From NCBI RefSeq assembly GCF_002374315.1, contig NZ_NWUX01000018.1:39453-95046 (forward strand): DNA of 55,594 nt, read 5' to 3'. Numbering within the stretch: position 1 is the first letter of the stretch; every line of letters starts with the position of its first letter. Below the pieces are notes generated by a model, which saw only the letters and a list, made by a program, of their open reading frames with translations, made no database searches and was not told the DNA's origin. This DNA is from Vreelandella nigrificans. GTDB taxonomy: Bacteria > Pseudomonadota > Gammaproteobacteria > Pseudomonadales > Halomonadaceae. Both the position numbers and the translations under genes were made by a program. Positions 8,328 to 17,099 of the stretch are shown here, in pieces.

Positions 8328-10394
8328 TTACTCCTGGCTATCCAGAGGAGTACAAGGCTGAGTTAATGCCATCTCCTGCCTGAGTGCGGCTTCTTGCCGT
8401 GGTGATTCAATTTTGTTAACCACAGGAGGTGCCTCCACCTCCACAGGCAATTGCGGTGCCTGAGCTGCTTGCCCACTGCCTGAGCCGGGGCTGCCGCCGG
8501 AGTTGATTTTGACCTGCGGGCCAACGATGGAGACGCCGCTGGGGTCGATTTTCAGAAAGCTGCCACCTGCTTTTAAGGTGATTTCAGCGCCCGCTTCAAT
8601 CACTACCTTCATGCCTGCTTTGTGGTGAACCTCCTGCCCCGCTTCCAACAAGTGCGCTTGGCCAATTTTTTCATGGCGAGTGCCGTCGATCACTAGGTGG
8701 TCGTCGCCATCTACCTGGGTGTGGCGGTTACCGTGCACAGAGTGATGGTCGTCGTTGCCGACTTGGCTGATGCGGTCGTTGTGTACCTTGAGGTGGCTGT
8801 CGTTGCGGATCTCTTCGGTGCGGTCGTTAAGGGTCAGTAGTTCCAAGTCTTTCTGGGCGTGGAGCCAAATCTGCTCTTCGCCGGCTTCGTCCTCAAAGCG
8901 CAGTTCGTTGAAACCTTCGGCCTTGTGGCTCTGGGTGCGCATTACCGTGCGGGTTTTGTGCTCCGGCAGCGGGTAAGGCGCGGTATTTACCGCGTGGTAG
9001 GTGCGCCCAGTGATCAATGGCTGGTCGGGGTCGCCTTCTAAAAATGAAACAATCACCTCATGGCCAATACGGGGAATGGCAATACTGCCGTAACCGCCAC
9101 CCGCCCAACCTTGGGCGACACGTACCCAGCAGCTTGCTGTGTCGTTGGGTTCGGCGTAGCGGTCCCAGGGGAACTGTACTTTGACCCGGCCATGCTCGTC
9201 GCAGTGAATCTCTTCCCCTTCGGGGCCAACCACAAAGGCCACTTGGGGGCCATCGACCCGCGGCTTGGGGTTGGGGGTGGCACGCCAGGGGGTATCACCG
9301 GGGATCAGTGTGACGTGGTTGTGGTAACGCGTCATACCGCTTGCGTCACTTTGGGTCATCCCATCTTCTTCCAGCGCCTGGGGCTGCTCACCGTGGTGAA
9401 TAACCTCGCGGACCTGCCAGTCACGGTTAAGGCTATCGGTATCGTGGTCAGTCAGAGTAAAGCGCAGGCCGGGGGCAAACTCAGGCAGGTCGCTCTCTGC
9501 TTGGGCGGTGATCGCTTCCCGGCGCAGCTGTTCCAGACGAATGCGGGTAAAGGGTTCGCCGGAGGCGTCCTGCTTATAGCGGCCAGGGTAGTCGTAGTGT
9601 TCATAGTCAGTATGTTGACCATGCGTTTCTACATCGCGGCCTTGGTGTTCGTGCAGTTGCGCATAAGCGGGGTTTTTAAAGCTGTAATCTTTCAGCGTGG
9701 CCGAGGCGGTAGCAACCCTGGCCCGGTGGCTAAGTTTGCGTACATGGCGTGTGGGGGCAGTCCCACCAGCACGACTGTTATAGGGGCGTTCGCCAAGGCT
9801 AACGAGTACTTGAGGGTCATCGGCGAAGATTAGCCGGTGGGCGCCGTTGTCGCTCTCACCACCGCCACTCTCCCCTGTTTCAGCAAATTCATGGTAATAA
9901 AACAGCCCCTCTTCGGCGGCTAGGCGTTCGATGAAGGCAAGGTCGGTCTCGCGGTACTGCACACAGTAATCGCGCTCTGGCAGATCACGGGTGACGGCAA
10001 ACGAGACATCGGTAATGCCCCGCTCATCGCATAGGGTGTTGATAATGGTGAGCGGGTCAGTCTTTTGAAAAATACGCGAGTTTTGGCGCAGCGAAAGCCG
10101 CCAAAGCGCAGGCCGCAGCACCAGGGAGTAGAAGGTGCGGCGGTGGCCTCGGTCACCGCGGCCAAACTCACAGATAACCCCGTGGACCTGACGCAGCGGT
10201 TCGCCATCCTGCCAAATGGTCAGGGCCGCTTCACGATCCAGTAGTTCAGCGGCATCAAGAGTGTCGTCTCGGCTGGCCAGGTTGACGATCAGCTCAAAGG
10301 GCTGGGAGAGCGCTTCGCGGTGGGTAAAATCCATCACCGCGATGTCATCAACGCCGGGTAGCGTCAGGGTGAATTGCAGGCCGGTGCTCGCCAT
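8328..10394 (-). CDS. vgrG: T6SS spike protein VgrG
   Basis: 688 residues from the ATG at 10394, which has a purine-rich site (GGAGGGGGG) and sits 1 nt after the PAAR gene stop; a longer frame to 10424 is less likely. It has the phage gp27-like part (FTLTLPGVDDIAVMDF onward, YCVQYRETDLAFIERLAAEEGLFYYHE at about 150-175). The gp5 OB-fold (PQVAFVVGPEGEEIHCDEHGRVKVQFPWDR, about 380-415) and the C-terminal beta-helix with HSVHGNRHTQVDGDDH-type repeats follow. The tail after the helix is a short Pro/Ala/Glu-rich stretch with no toxin domain, so this is a structural VgrG whose tail may serve as the docking site for the DUF4123-bound effector. Confidence 0.95.
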   Translation of the reverse strand: MASTGLQFTLTLPGVDDIAVMDFTHREALSQPFELIVNLASRDDTLDAAELLDREAALTIWQDGEPLRQVHGVICEFGRGDRGHRRTFYSLVLRPALWRLSLRQNSRIFQKTDPLTIINTLCDERGITDVSFAVTRDLPERDYCVQYRETDLAFIERLAAEEGLFYYHEFAETGESGGGESDNGAHRLIFADDPQVLVSLGERPYNSRAGGTAPTRHVRKLSHRARVATASATLKDYSFKNPAYAQLHEHQGRDVETHGQHTDYEHYDYPGRYKQDASGEPFTRIRLEQLRREAITAQAESDLPEFAPGLRFTLTDHDTDSLNRDWQVREVIHHGEQPQALEEDGMTQSDASGMTRYHNHVTLIPGDTPWRATPNPKPRVDGPQVAFVVGPEGEEIHCDEHGRVKVQFPWDRYAEPNDTASCWVRVAQGWAGGGYGSIAIPRIGHEVIVSFLEGDPDQPLITGRTYHAVNTAPYPLPEHKTRTVMRTQSHKAEGFNELRFEDEAGEEQIWLHAQKDLELLTLNDRTEEIRNDSHLKVHNDRISQVGNDDHHSVHGNRHTQVDGDDHLVIDGTRHEKIGQAHLLEAGQEVHHKAGMKVVIEAGAEITLKAGGSFLKIDPSGVSIVGPQVKINSGGSPGSGSGQAAQAPQLPVEVEAPPVVNKIESPRQEAALRQEMALTQPCTPLDSQE

Positions 10395-10395
10395 T

Positions 10396-10683
10396 TTAGC
10401 CCCCCTCCCCTGAGCCGGAACCAATCACAACGCCACCGCAATCTATCGCATGGCCGGTAAGGGCAGCGGGTTTACCATCGATTAAAATGGTACTAGAGCC
10501 TTCTGCAATGGCACGCGGGTGAGGTGGGTGCTTAGGCTTGGCATGCGGTGCTAACGGATCGCCTACCCGGGCAATTGGCTTACCATCCATGAACACCGTA
10601 CTGCTACCTGCGGTCACTGGTGTGGGGTAAAAGCCATCGTGCTCGGTGCCTATATCACCCACTAATACAAATTTCTTACCCAT
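10396..10683 (-). CDS. PAAR-domain spike tip protein
   Basis: 95 residues, PAAR only. Two repeats of the motif are visible: GSSTVFMDGKPIARVGDPL and GSSTILIDGKPAALTGHAIDCGG. His and Cys residues (HAKPKHPPHPRA, TGHAIDCG) are placed for the metal site that closes the cone. The protein caps VgrG and sharpens the spike. The ATG has a strong ribosome site (AAAAGGAG) and the stop is 1 nt before the vgrG start, so the two partners are made together. Confidence 0.93.
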   Translation of the reverse strand: MGKKFVLVGDIGTEHDGFYPTPVTAGSSTVFMDGKPIARVGDPLAPHAKPKHPPHPRAIAEGSSTILIDGKPAALTGHAIDCGGVVIGSGSGEGG

Positions 10684-10713
10684 TATTGGTACTCCTTTTC
10701 CAATTCTGCCTAT

Positions 10714-11301
10714 TCACTCATCCCACTTGGCAGGTGCTTCATAGCTGGCAACATCGTAAGCATCGACGTATTGGCGGGTAAAACCTGCCGCTTCAAGGCT
10801 ATCTATGGCTGAGTGACAAGCCATTGGCAGGCGTGTTTGCAGCGGTACGCCACTTAAACTGCGCCGTACAGCCATCAGCAATCGTGTGCCATGGCCACTA
10901 CCTTTCCACTCTTGGCTAATATAAAAAAAGCGCAGCTGCCACGCGGCTTCATCATCTGGCCGGCAGGCGAGCACCATGCCGAGAGGTGGCCCTTCGCCAT
11001 GGCGTAAAGAGAGTAGCCGCCCCTGCCAGTGTTCGACCTGACCACCCGCTCGTTGTAGCCATAGGCCACGCTGAACGGTGAGCTCCAGCGCACGATGCAA
11101 GGTGGCTAATACGCTTTCGTCTCGCAATATCCAAGGGGAGTGCCCCTTGGCATCAGCTCGATAAACCGCCTCGATAAAGCTGCTAATGTCTTCGCTACGC
11201 GCCTCTTCCAAGGGGCGCGAACGTTTTGAACCCTGGCGCTTATGGCGGCCTACCGGCCGAGAGGCATCGGGAGAAAACAGTTGTTTAAGTTTGGTCAGCA
11301 T
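10714..11301 (-). CDS. GNAT-like N-acetyltransferase domain protein inside the T6SS operon
   Basis: 195 residues. After a basic, disordered N-terminus (about 1-35) the protein has a GNAT-type fold: a beta strand LRFFYISQEWKGSG leading into the acetyl-CoA loop at 132-140 (WKGSGHGTR, fitting Q/RxxGxG/A), then a helix LLMAVRRSL. A C-terminal EAAGFTRQYVDAY block follows, typical of GNAT proteins. The start overlaps the tssM stop by 17 nt and carries GAGG, so it is translated with the T6SS genes. No standard T6SS component has this fold. It could modify a T6SS protein or be an effector or regulator; none of these is established. Confidence 0.7.
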   Translation of the reverse strand: MLTKLKQLFSPDASRPVGRHKRQGSKRSRPLEEARSEDISSFIEAVYRADAKGHSPWILRDESVLATLHRALELTVQRGLWLQRAGGQVEHWQGRLLSLRHGEGPPLGMVLACRPDDEAAWQLRFFYISQEWKGSGHGTRLLMAVRRSLSGVPLQTRLPMACHSAIDSLEAAGFTRQYVDAYDVASYEAPAKWDE

Positions 11302-14300
11302 CGCTACCTCGCTCCGCGTAAAGTGCTGACGGTAATTGGAAACCTGCTGCTAACGGACGTGTGAAGGGGTTAGGTGCGCCGTTGGCAAACAGGCGATAGC
11401 GCATCGTGCCGCCATCAACGTTGAATCGCAGTTCCAACTCACGCTCACTAACACTGGTGATATCGGCTTGCTCCAATAACCGGAACCATGCCCAGGCACC
11501 ATCTTGTGCAACGCTACGCGGGGAGCGATTCACTTCACTTGGCACCATAGTGATACGGCTTTCAGCACCGCCGCGCAGGGCGTTCGGCCAAATCATTGAG
11601 ACACGCTGGCTAGCGCTGTGGGCGTACTCGATCAACTGACCATCGACACTTATCACACTGCGGCGCTTATCGGGAGTAAGGCTGATAGGCTCTAGAGCAA
11701 ACTCCACATCCAGTGCACCATCGCGGCTAAAGTAAGCACGACGGATCTGCGCAGCTTGCTGTATGGCCGTGTGCAAACTATCACGCAGTAGTGAATTGCC
11801 TTCAGCATCTACCAAGTACTCAGGGGCACCTTCAATAAAGGGCTTTAAGCTGTCCTGATAGAAGGCATCCAAAATGCCACCTGGGGCGAAAAAGTCTTCA
11901 AAATCGCTGAGCGCTACTTCCTGGCTGGCGCTAGGCGATAGCGGATAGCGTCCCGCTAAGCGCTCTTGGTAAGGCGCTACCACATCATCTAACCATTGGT
12001 TTTCAAGGTGGCGAGTGGCGCTTACCATCATTAGCTGCCAACTCTGGTCAGCCAGACTGTGCAACATACGACCAACCGGCTCAGGCGTATTGTCAGCGAT
12101 GCGCTGAAGGTTATGGATCGGGTCGTTTCCTCGTAGAGACAAACGGTCACGCACGCTAACGAAAGCGGCACGTCCTGAATCGCTAGACTCTTCAATATCC
12201 ATCAAGTAATCACGCAATGCCTGTACGGCGGCTTTGATCTCTTCAAGCGATGAGGGATTATCATTGCGGGCTTGGCTGAGCTGGTTAATCGTCGTAAAAG
12301 GCTGCTCGATCGCTAATGCCAATTGATAGCGCTGGGACTGGCGTAGCGCTTCACGGGCCTGATCATCATTTTCGGGCAGTTCTGGGTATAGGCTGGTATT
12401 ACGCTCCACGGCGGCTAACAACCTATCTAGTGGTCGCTGTGAACCCACCAACGCATCCGCTACGACAATCGCCTGGCGGATATCAGGCAGCGGTACCAAC
12501 TGCGTATTACGCAGTGCATCACGCCAACTGACCTGATAGTCACTCACATAATGTTCGCGGAGTGCGGTCTGTAATTGCTGCTTATCGGCGTCGCTAAAAT
12601 TGATGTTATCGCGCTGGCCCAGCACCCAGGCATCAATCAACGCTAACTCAGTAGCACGATCCAGTTCCTGCAAGAAGTAGTTTTCAAAACCCTGGCGAGT
12701 CACCAAGTGAGGCAGGCGTATATGCTCGGGGTCATCATCGCGGGACATAAAGACGGTATCAAATAGTGTGCCCACGCTGCGCCGGAGGTCCAACGATTCC
12801 CCCTGGCGACTACCCGCGGCTTTTAACGCGATGTAGACACGCTCGTCGATCGGCTGGCTCGCCAACTCATCTTGAGCTGCCGCAATACTGCCCTGGATCG
12901 GCGCCATTGCCTGTTCGGCGCGCGGACTTCCCTCAGCAATACGGTGCTCCAGGTCACTATGGGTCAATGCGTAATCAAGATGCGCCAGCAGGCGTTGTTG
13001 AACATCACCTTGTTGCGGAAAGTAACCCTGCCAACGCTGGGCCATAAAACGCTCTACCCGTTCAGGCTGGCGGCCACTGGCATCGGACATCATGCGCAGT
13101 ACGCGTAGCAGCGCTAGCTTTGTATTACTGCCTTCTTCAGCGCGGTTCATGTCGTCCATGATACCGATCATCAGAGCAGGCAAAAATTGGTGCTCTAGCA
13201 TGGCAAGATAGGCGCGCTCTACCTGTGCACCAATCACATGCCCCTGATACAGCCCCATATCAGCTAAATACGGTGTATGTGTACGGTAACCATCAAAGGT
13301 TGAAAGCGCGTGGCGCAACCGGTCCAGTGGCTCTAAGAGCTCGTAACCGCTCGGGTCATCGCTTTGGAAAGCTTCAGGCTGAGTGGCTAAGAACGTTTCT
13401 GCCCGCTCTTCTACGGCGGTCAGTGAAACACTGTTTTTCTGGTAAAAATGTGCCCAGCCACCAACTAAGCCAACCCCCATCATTAAGCAGGCAGTAAGGC
13501 TAACCGTGCGCACACGCTTGCGTCGCTGGGTAACCCGGGCATTATCGCCAGCGAGCCCTGCTTCAGGGTAAATAACCTTTTCAAAAAGCTCTTCAGTAAA
13601 GTACAGCGCACTGCGCGTTGCCCGATGGGCAGGCTGAATACTCTCTTCCATACCGTAACGGCGGGCAGCAGCGTCGACAAAGGGATCTTCGGGAACGCCC
13701 TGCTGGTATACCGAAGTAAAGTAAGTACCACGCACGATGGCGGCCGTTGAAAAACGATCGCTGGATAGCGCTTCGGTTAAAAAGCCAAGCAGTACATCGC
13801 GCAGCCCTGCCAATTGGCGCACGAACCGAAATACCGATTCACGCTCTTCACGGTCACGGCACTCTGACAACATGGTGGGTAAAAGCTGGTTAAGCCGCGC
13901 CAGCATGGCGTCATAATCTGCTTCAAATTCAGCCTCCCATTTGCCAGGCGTGTTGATAGAAGCAGGGGTAAACGTAAAGCCCAAGGGGCTTTTACGGGCA
14001 GCACGCGAGTAGTGTCGGAAGAAGTCATCAAAGCCGTGCAGCAAATCCATTTTGCTGAACGTCACGTATACCGGTAGCCGAGTGCCATGTCGCTCCATCA
14101 GCTCGCGCAGGCGGCTGCGAAGTAGGGCGGCATAAGCTTTACGCACCGCTACCTGGGCATGACTTAAACGGGCGAGGTCAAGCACCAATATCACGCCATC
14201 CAGTGGACGCTGGGCGCGATTGCGCTCTAACCAGTCAACAAAGTGGCCCCATAACCGGCTCTGCAACGCTTGCGGCTCACCGTCCTCCATGGCGCCTTGC

Positions 14301-14935
14301 GTTAACAGTTCTCCATCGGGATCAATTAAGACTGCTTTGTCACCAATCCACCAGTCGAAGCCTAACTGGCCTTGCTTACTGCTCAGCCCGGAGGCCTTCA
14401 TTACATGGGTCAGTGCAAAGTTTTGGCCGGAGCGATTGATCAGGCTGGTCTTGCCTGCATTCTCCACTCCCATCACCAAATACCAGGGCAACCGATAACG
14501 GCCACTGTTACCGCCACCTAGCGTGTCAGCCAGTTCGCTTAATACCGTATTCAAGGAGGCTTCCTGGCGCTCCACCTGGCTGATGACCGGATCCTGCTGG
14601 CGCGCCTCTTCCAACTGACGCTGCTCATCCAGTTCTCTTAACCGGCGAGCCATACGAACGCCCCAGACAATAGCAACGACGGTAACAACTGCCAGTGTTG
14701 CCAAGAGGCGGTTGGTTAACGGGGCCAGCGGGGTCATACCTCGCACTTCCCAGTTTGGCCCTAGCCACCAAATCGCGACCACCAGTGCCACTAGCAGTAT
14801 CGCCCAAAACAGCGTTGAGAGCCTTAAAAGCCCCTTTGCTTTATTGCCATGAGCCTTGGCCCGGTTTTGCGCGGTCTGTGCCCGCGACATGCCCGGCACC
14901 CAGCGGCTCAGCTTCGATTTAAAGGTTGACCACAT
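11285..14935 (-). CDS. tssM: T6SS membrane complex protein TssM (IcmF/VasK)
   Basis: 1216 residues, a normal length for TssM. Two N-terminal membrane segments (about 41-58 and 74-93) and a third near 480 (LTACLMMGVGLVGGWAHFY) enclose a cytoplasmic NTPase-like domain with a Walker A motif GVENAGKTS at about 156-164. The large C-terminal periplasmic part ends in a beta-rich domain (TMRYRLFANGAPNPFTRPL) that contacts TssJ. TssM, TssL and TssJ form the envelope channel of the machine. The ATG at 14935 is 38 nt after the tssA stop. The intact Walker motif suggests nucleotide binding is kept. Confidence 0.95.
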   Translation of the reverse strand: MWSTFKSKLSRWVPGMSRAQTAQNRAKAHGNKAKGLLRLSTLFWAILLVALVVAIWWLGPNWEVRGMTPLAPLTNRLLATLAVVTVVAIVWGVRMARRLRELDEQRQLEEARQQDPVISQVERQEASLNTVLSELADTLGGGNSGRYRLPWYLVMGVENAGKTSLINRSGQNFALTHVMKASGLSSKQGQLGFDWWIGDKAVLIDPDGELLTQGAMEDGEPQALQSRLWGHFVDWLERNRAQRPLDGVILVLDLARLSHAQVAVRKAYAALLRSRLRELMERHGTRLPVYVTFSKMDLLHGFDDFFRHYSRAARKSPLGFTFTPASINTPGKWEAEFEADYDAMLARLNQLLPTMLSECRDREERESVFRFVRQLAGLRDVLLGFLTEALSSDRFSTAAIVRGTYFTSVYQQGVPEDPFVDAAARRYGMEESIQPAHRATRSALYFTEELFEKVIYPEAGLAGDNARVTQRRKRVRTVSLTACLMMGVGLVGGWAHFYQKNSVSLTAVEERAETFLATQPEAFQSDDPSGYELLEPLDRLRHALSTFDGYRTHTPYLADMGLYQGHVIGAQVERAYLAMLEHQFLPALMIGIMDDMNRAEEGSNTKLALLRVLRMMSDASGRQPERVERFMAQRWQGYFPQQGDVQQRLLAHLDYALTHSDLEHRIAEGSPRAEQAMAPIQGSIAAAQDELASQPIDERVYIALKAAGSRQGESLDLRRSVGTLFDTVFMSRDDDPEHIRLPHLVTRQGFENYFLQELDRATELALIDAWVLGQRDNINFSDADKQQLQTALREHYVSDYQVSWRDALRNTQLVPLPDIRQAIVVADALVGSQRPLDRLLAAVERNTSLYPELPENDDQAREALRQSQRYQLALAIEQPFTTINQLSQARNDNPSSLEEIKAAVQALRDYLMDIEESSDSGRAAFVSVRDRLSLRGNDPIHNLQRIADNTPEPVGRMLHSLADQSWQLMMVSATRHLENQWLDDVVAPYQERLAGRYPLSPSASQEVALSDFEDFFAPGGILDAFYQDSLKPFIEGAPEYLVDAEGNSLLRDSLHTAIQQAAQIRRAYFSRDGALDVEFALEPISLTPDKRRSVISVDGQLIEYAHSASQRVSMIWPNALRGGAESRITMVPSEVNRSPRSVAQDGAWAWFRLLEQADITSVSERELELRFNVDGGTMRYRLFANGAPNPFTRPLAAGFQLPSALYAERGSDADQT

Positions 14936-14973
14936 TAGCCTTTATCCCTCGTCCCTTGTGATGATGACCATTG

Positions 14974-16434
14974 TCAGTGCGTCTCTTGAATCGCTGCTTT
15001 CAGGCGTGACACTAAGGCTGGCTCCCACTGCTCTAGTGCCAGTTCGGTGACCGTTTGGTGCAACGTGCGGTAGTGCTGCTGCGCTAGGTTCTCCAACCCT
15101 ATTTCATGTAACAACTCAGCGCTGACCAGTCTCCAATAGGCGCTGTCTCGTGGTGAACGTGCGCTACTAAGCCCCTGGTCAAGCACTTTGAGTGCGGTGC
15201 CAAGATCACCGTTTTCAAACAACTCCTGCGCTTCTACCAACCCCGCTTGCCATGCTTCGTTACCACCGCCAGTGCCTCCACTATTGGTACCGCTGCTGTG
15301 TAGCCAACGTGCTGTTTCGTCATCAAGGAAGGCAGCGCCATTATTGAAGGTCAGTGCTTCAATACCGGGTAATCGCTCAACAAACCGCTGCGTTTCTTCG
15401 CGAATCGCTTCGGCACAGCGCAGATGGCCTAGCTGCTTAGCAAGTCCGGCGCTTAGCCTGTGCCCTTCGAGCCAATAGGGGCTTAGTGCCAAGCTGTTTT
15501 CAATACGCTGCCATAAGGCGTTATCGCCACCTTTAGCCAGCGCCTCTCGGTAGTCGGAAATGCGATCAGCAGACACCGGAGCCAGCTCCGTTTTGCCATT
15601 TTCCTTAGCTGTCGGTAGCGCCTGAATGGTGCTCCACACCGCATGGCGGCGCAGGCGGTACGCCAGCGGCTCCCCTGCAGACTGCTCGCCGAGAAATTCA
15701 GCCATCTTGAGCAGTGTCTGGCGGTTTGAGCGTTCATTACCCGCTTCCAATCGTAACTCTGGAGCTTTAGCACTCCCCGCAGCGGAAGCCGTACCCTCCT
15801 GATTTGCATTACTAGTCGGCTGGGCAACCACTTTTTGCGATGCTGCTTGTTCAGATGATGAAGACGGCTGCTTCGCTGGGCGTAGCGACTGTAAATGGCG
15901 GCTGAGCTCCTCAACGGCTTGATCAGGGAGTGATTTTTCAACCACTTGATGCTGAAGTTCGCTCAGTGACGCTTGGCACGCCTCAAACTCGTCTTCAGCA
16001 TTATGAAAGTCGAGCCTTGCTGCCAGCTTGACGCTACGCTGGATAAACTGCTGAAACAGACGTGGGCGGAGCTTGTCACCGCGCTTACCCGCAAACGGGT
16101 ATGCTTGCTCCCACCACGGTTGAGCAATAGCGCGTGCCAAAAGGCGCAAAGAGAGTGCAAAGCGAACGCCATTGCCTCCGCGCTGCATACAGTGCAACAA
16201 GTGCCCCAGCACTTTTAGATCTTTGCCACGCTCGCTCAACATGCGAACTGCCAGCCCTTCGGCGGTTTCCCACTCCACGTTTGTGTGCTGCAGTGAGCCG
16301 ACCTTCATCATCTCGTCATCCAGCGCCAGATAGTCCTGGCTATCCTCCAGCGGCTCACCCACAAGGGCGCCATCGGCATTAGCTGCCAGAGGGGCCAATA
16401 AAGGCGCTAAGTGAGACTCTGCGGAAATACGCAT
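14974..16434 (-). CDS. tssA: T6SS cap and assembly protein TssA (VasJ, ImpA N-terminal domain)
   Basis: 486 residues from the ATG at 16434, which has a TAAGGGAG site 11 nt after the tagO stop; a GTG further upstream (16458) is less likely. The N-terminus carries an ImpA-type domain (DDEMMKVGSLQHTNVEWETAEGLAVRMLSERGKDLKVLGHLLHCMQR, about 40-85). A low-complexity Ser/Gln/Ala linker follows near residues 190-225, then helical C-terminal domains with TPR-like character. TssA primes baseplate assembly and sheath polymerisation. The length and gene position match VasJ of the V. cholerae system. Confidence 0.9.
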   Translation of the reverse strand: MRISAESHLAPLLAPLAANADGALVGEPLEDSQDYLALDDEMMKVGSLQHTNVEWETAEGLAVRMLSERGKDLKVLGHLLHCMQRGGNGVRFALSLRLLARAIAQPWWEQAYPFAGKRGDKLRPRLFQQFIQRSVKLAARLDFHNAEDEFEACQASLSELQHQVVEKSLPDQAVEELSRHLQSLRPAKQPSSSSEQAASQKVVAQPTSNANQEGTASAAGSAKAPELRLEAGNERSNRQTLLKMAEFLGEQSAGEPLAYRLRRHAVWSTIQALPTAKENGKTELAPVSADRISDYREALAKGGDNALWQRIENSLALSPYWLEGHRLSAGLAKQLGHLRCAEAIREETQRFVERLPGIEALTFNNGAAFLDDETARWLHSSGTNSGGTGGGNEAWQAGLVEAQELFENGDLGTALKVLDQGLSSARSPRDSAYWRLVSAELLHEIGLENLAQQHYRTLHQTVTELALEQWEPALVSRLKAAIQETH

Positions 16435-16445
16435 TTCAAACTCCC

Positions 16446-17099
16446 TTACCAGCGGCACGCATTACGTAGCGGCTGAATTTCTTGGCGCAGGCCAGTGACA
16501 TCAAAACGCAGCCCATCAAGCCTGGAAACATCACTACGCAGAGTGACATCGTTGGCACTGAGCAGCTGGCGAAGCGTATCAATCGCCGGAAGCCCTCGGC
16601 CGCCGCTAAGCACTTGGCCACCGTCTCGGATGCGCCACTGCTGTTGCACGGTGTTGCCATTACCGATCAGTTGTAGCTCGACTCTGGCGTCGTCAAGCGG
16701 CGCGGGCAGGTGTAGCTGAAAACGGGTAATCAGCTTTTCGCAGGCCATTACTAAAATGGGACGCGGCGGTGTCGTGCCAAGGGCTGGTACGCTGATAAAC
16801 ACATCGTCACCTGACTCGTGCACAATCAGCCCAACGTCATCACTGCTGCGCGCGGCCTCCTGGCGTTCAATGGCATGCCACAACGCTGGCATTTCGCCGC
16901 TGTCATTGGCAGGCTCCACGGTCTGAAAAACAGCGTCATAGCAGTTCAGGCGCTCAAGGCGCGAAGCCTCTTCTGCACATGCGTGGGCGCGCTCTATAAG
17001 AGCGCCGTGCTCGCCAGCTTGCATAGGGAGACTAACCAACGCCCCGGCTATCAACAGGCCATAGGTTAGCCACTGACGTTTTAACAACATCGCGTTCAT
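16446..17099 (-). CDS. tagO: T6SS-associated protein TagO (VasI)
   Basis: 217 residues with an N-terminal signal peptide or anchor (LTYGLLIAGALVSLPMQAGE), so the product acts in the periplasm. The segment with paired cysteines (AHACAEEASRLERLNCYDAVF, about 38-58) followed by the VFISVPA and LVMACEKLITRFQLHLPAPL blocks is characteristic of VasI/TagO. The ATG overlaps the vasH stop by 4 nt. VasI is needed for full T6SS activity in V. cholerae; its molecular job is unclear. Confidence 0.85.
   Translation of the reverse strand: MNAMLLKRQWLTYGLLIAGALVSLPMQAGEHGALIERAHACAEEASRLERLNCYDAVFQTVEPANDSGEMPALWHAIERQEAARSSDDVGLIVHESGDDVFISVPALGTTPPRPILVMACEKLITRFQLHLPAPLDDARVELQLIGNGNTVQQQWRIRDGGQVLSGGRGLPAIDTLRQLLSANDVTLRSDVSRLDGLRFDVTGLRQEIQPLRNACRW

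Noticed and set aside
9060..9833. A 257-codon plus-strand open frame opposite vgrG
   Set aside because: It is antisense to a strongly conserved gene, has no ribosome site or recognisable domain, and its composition follows the vgrG codon pattern.
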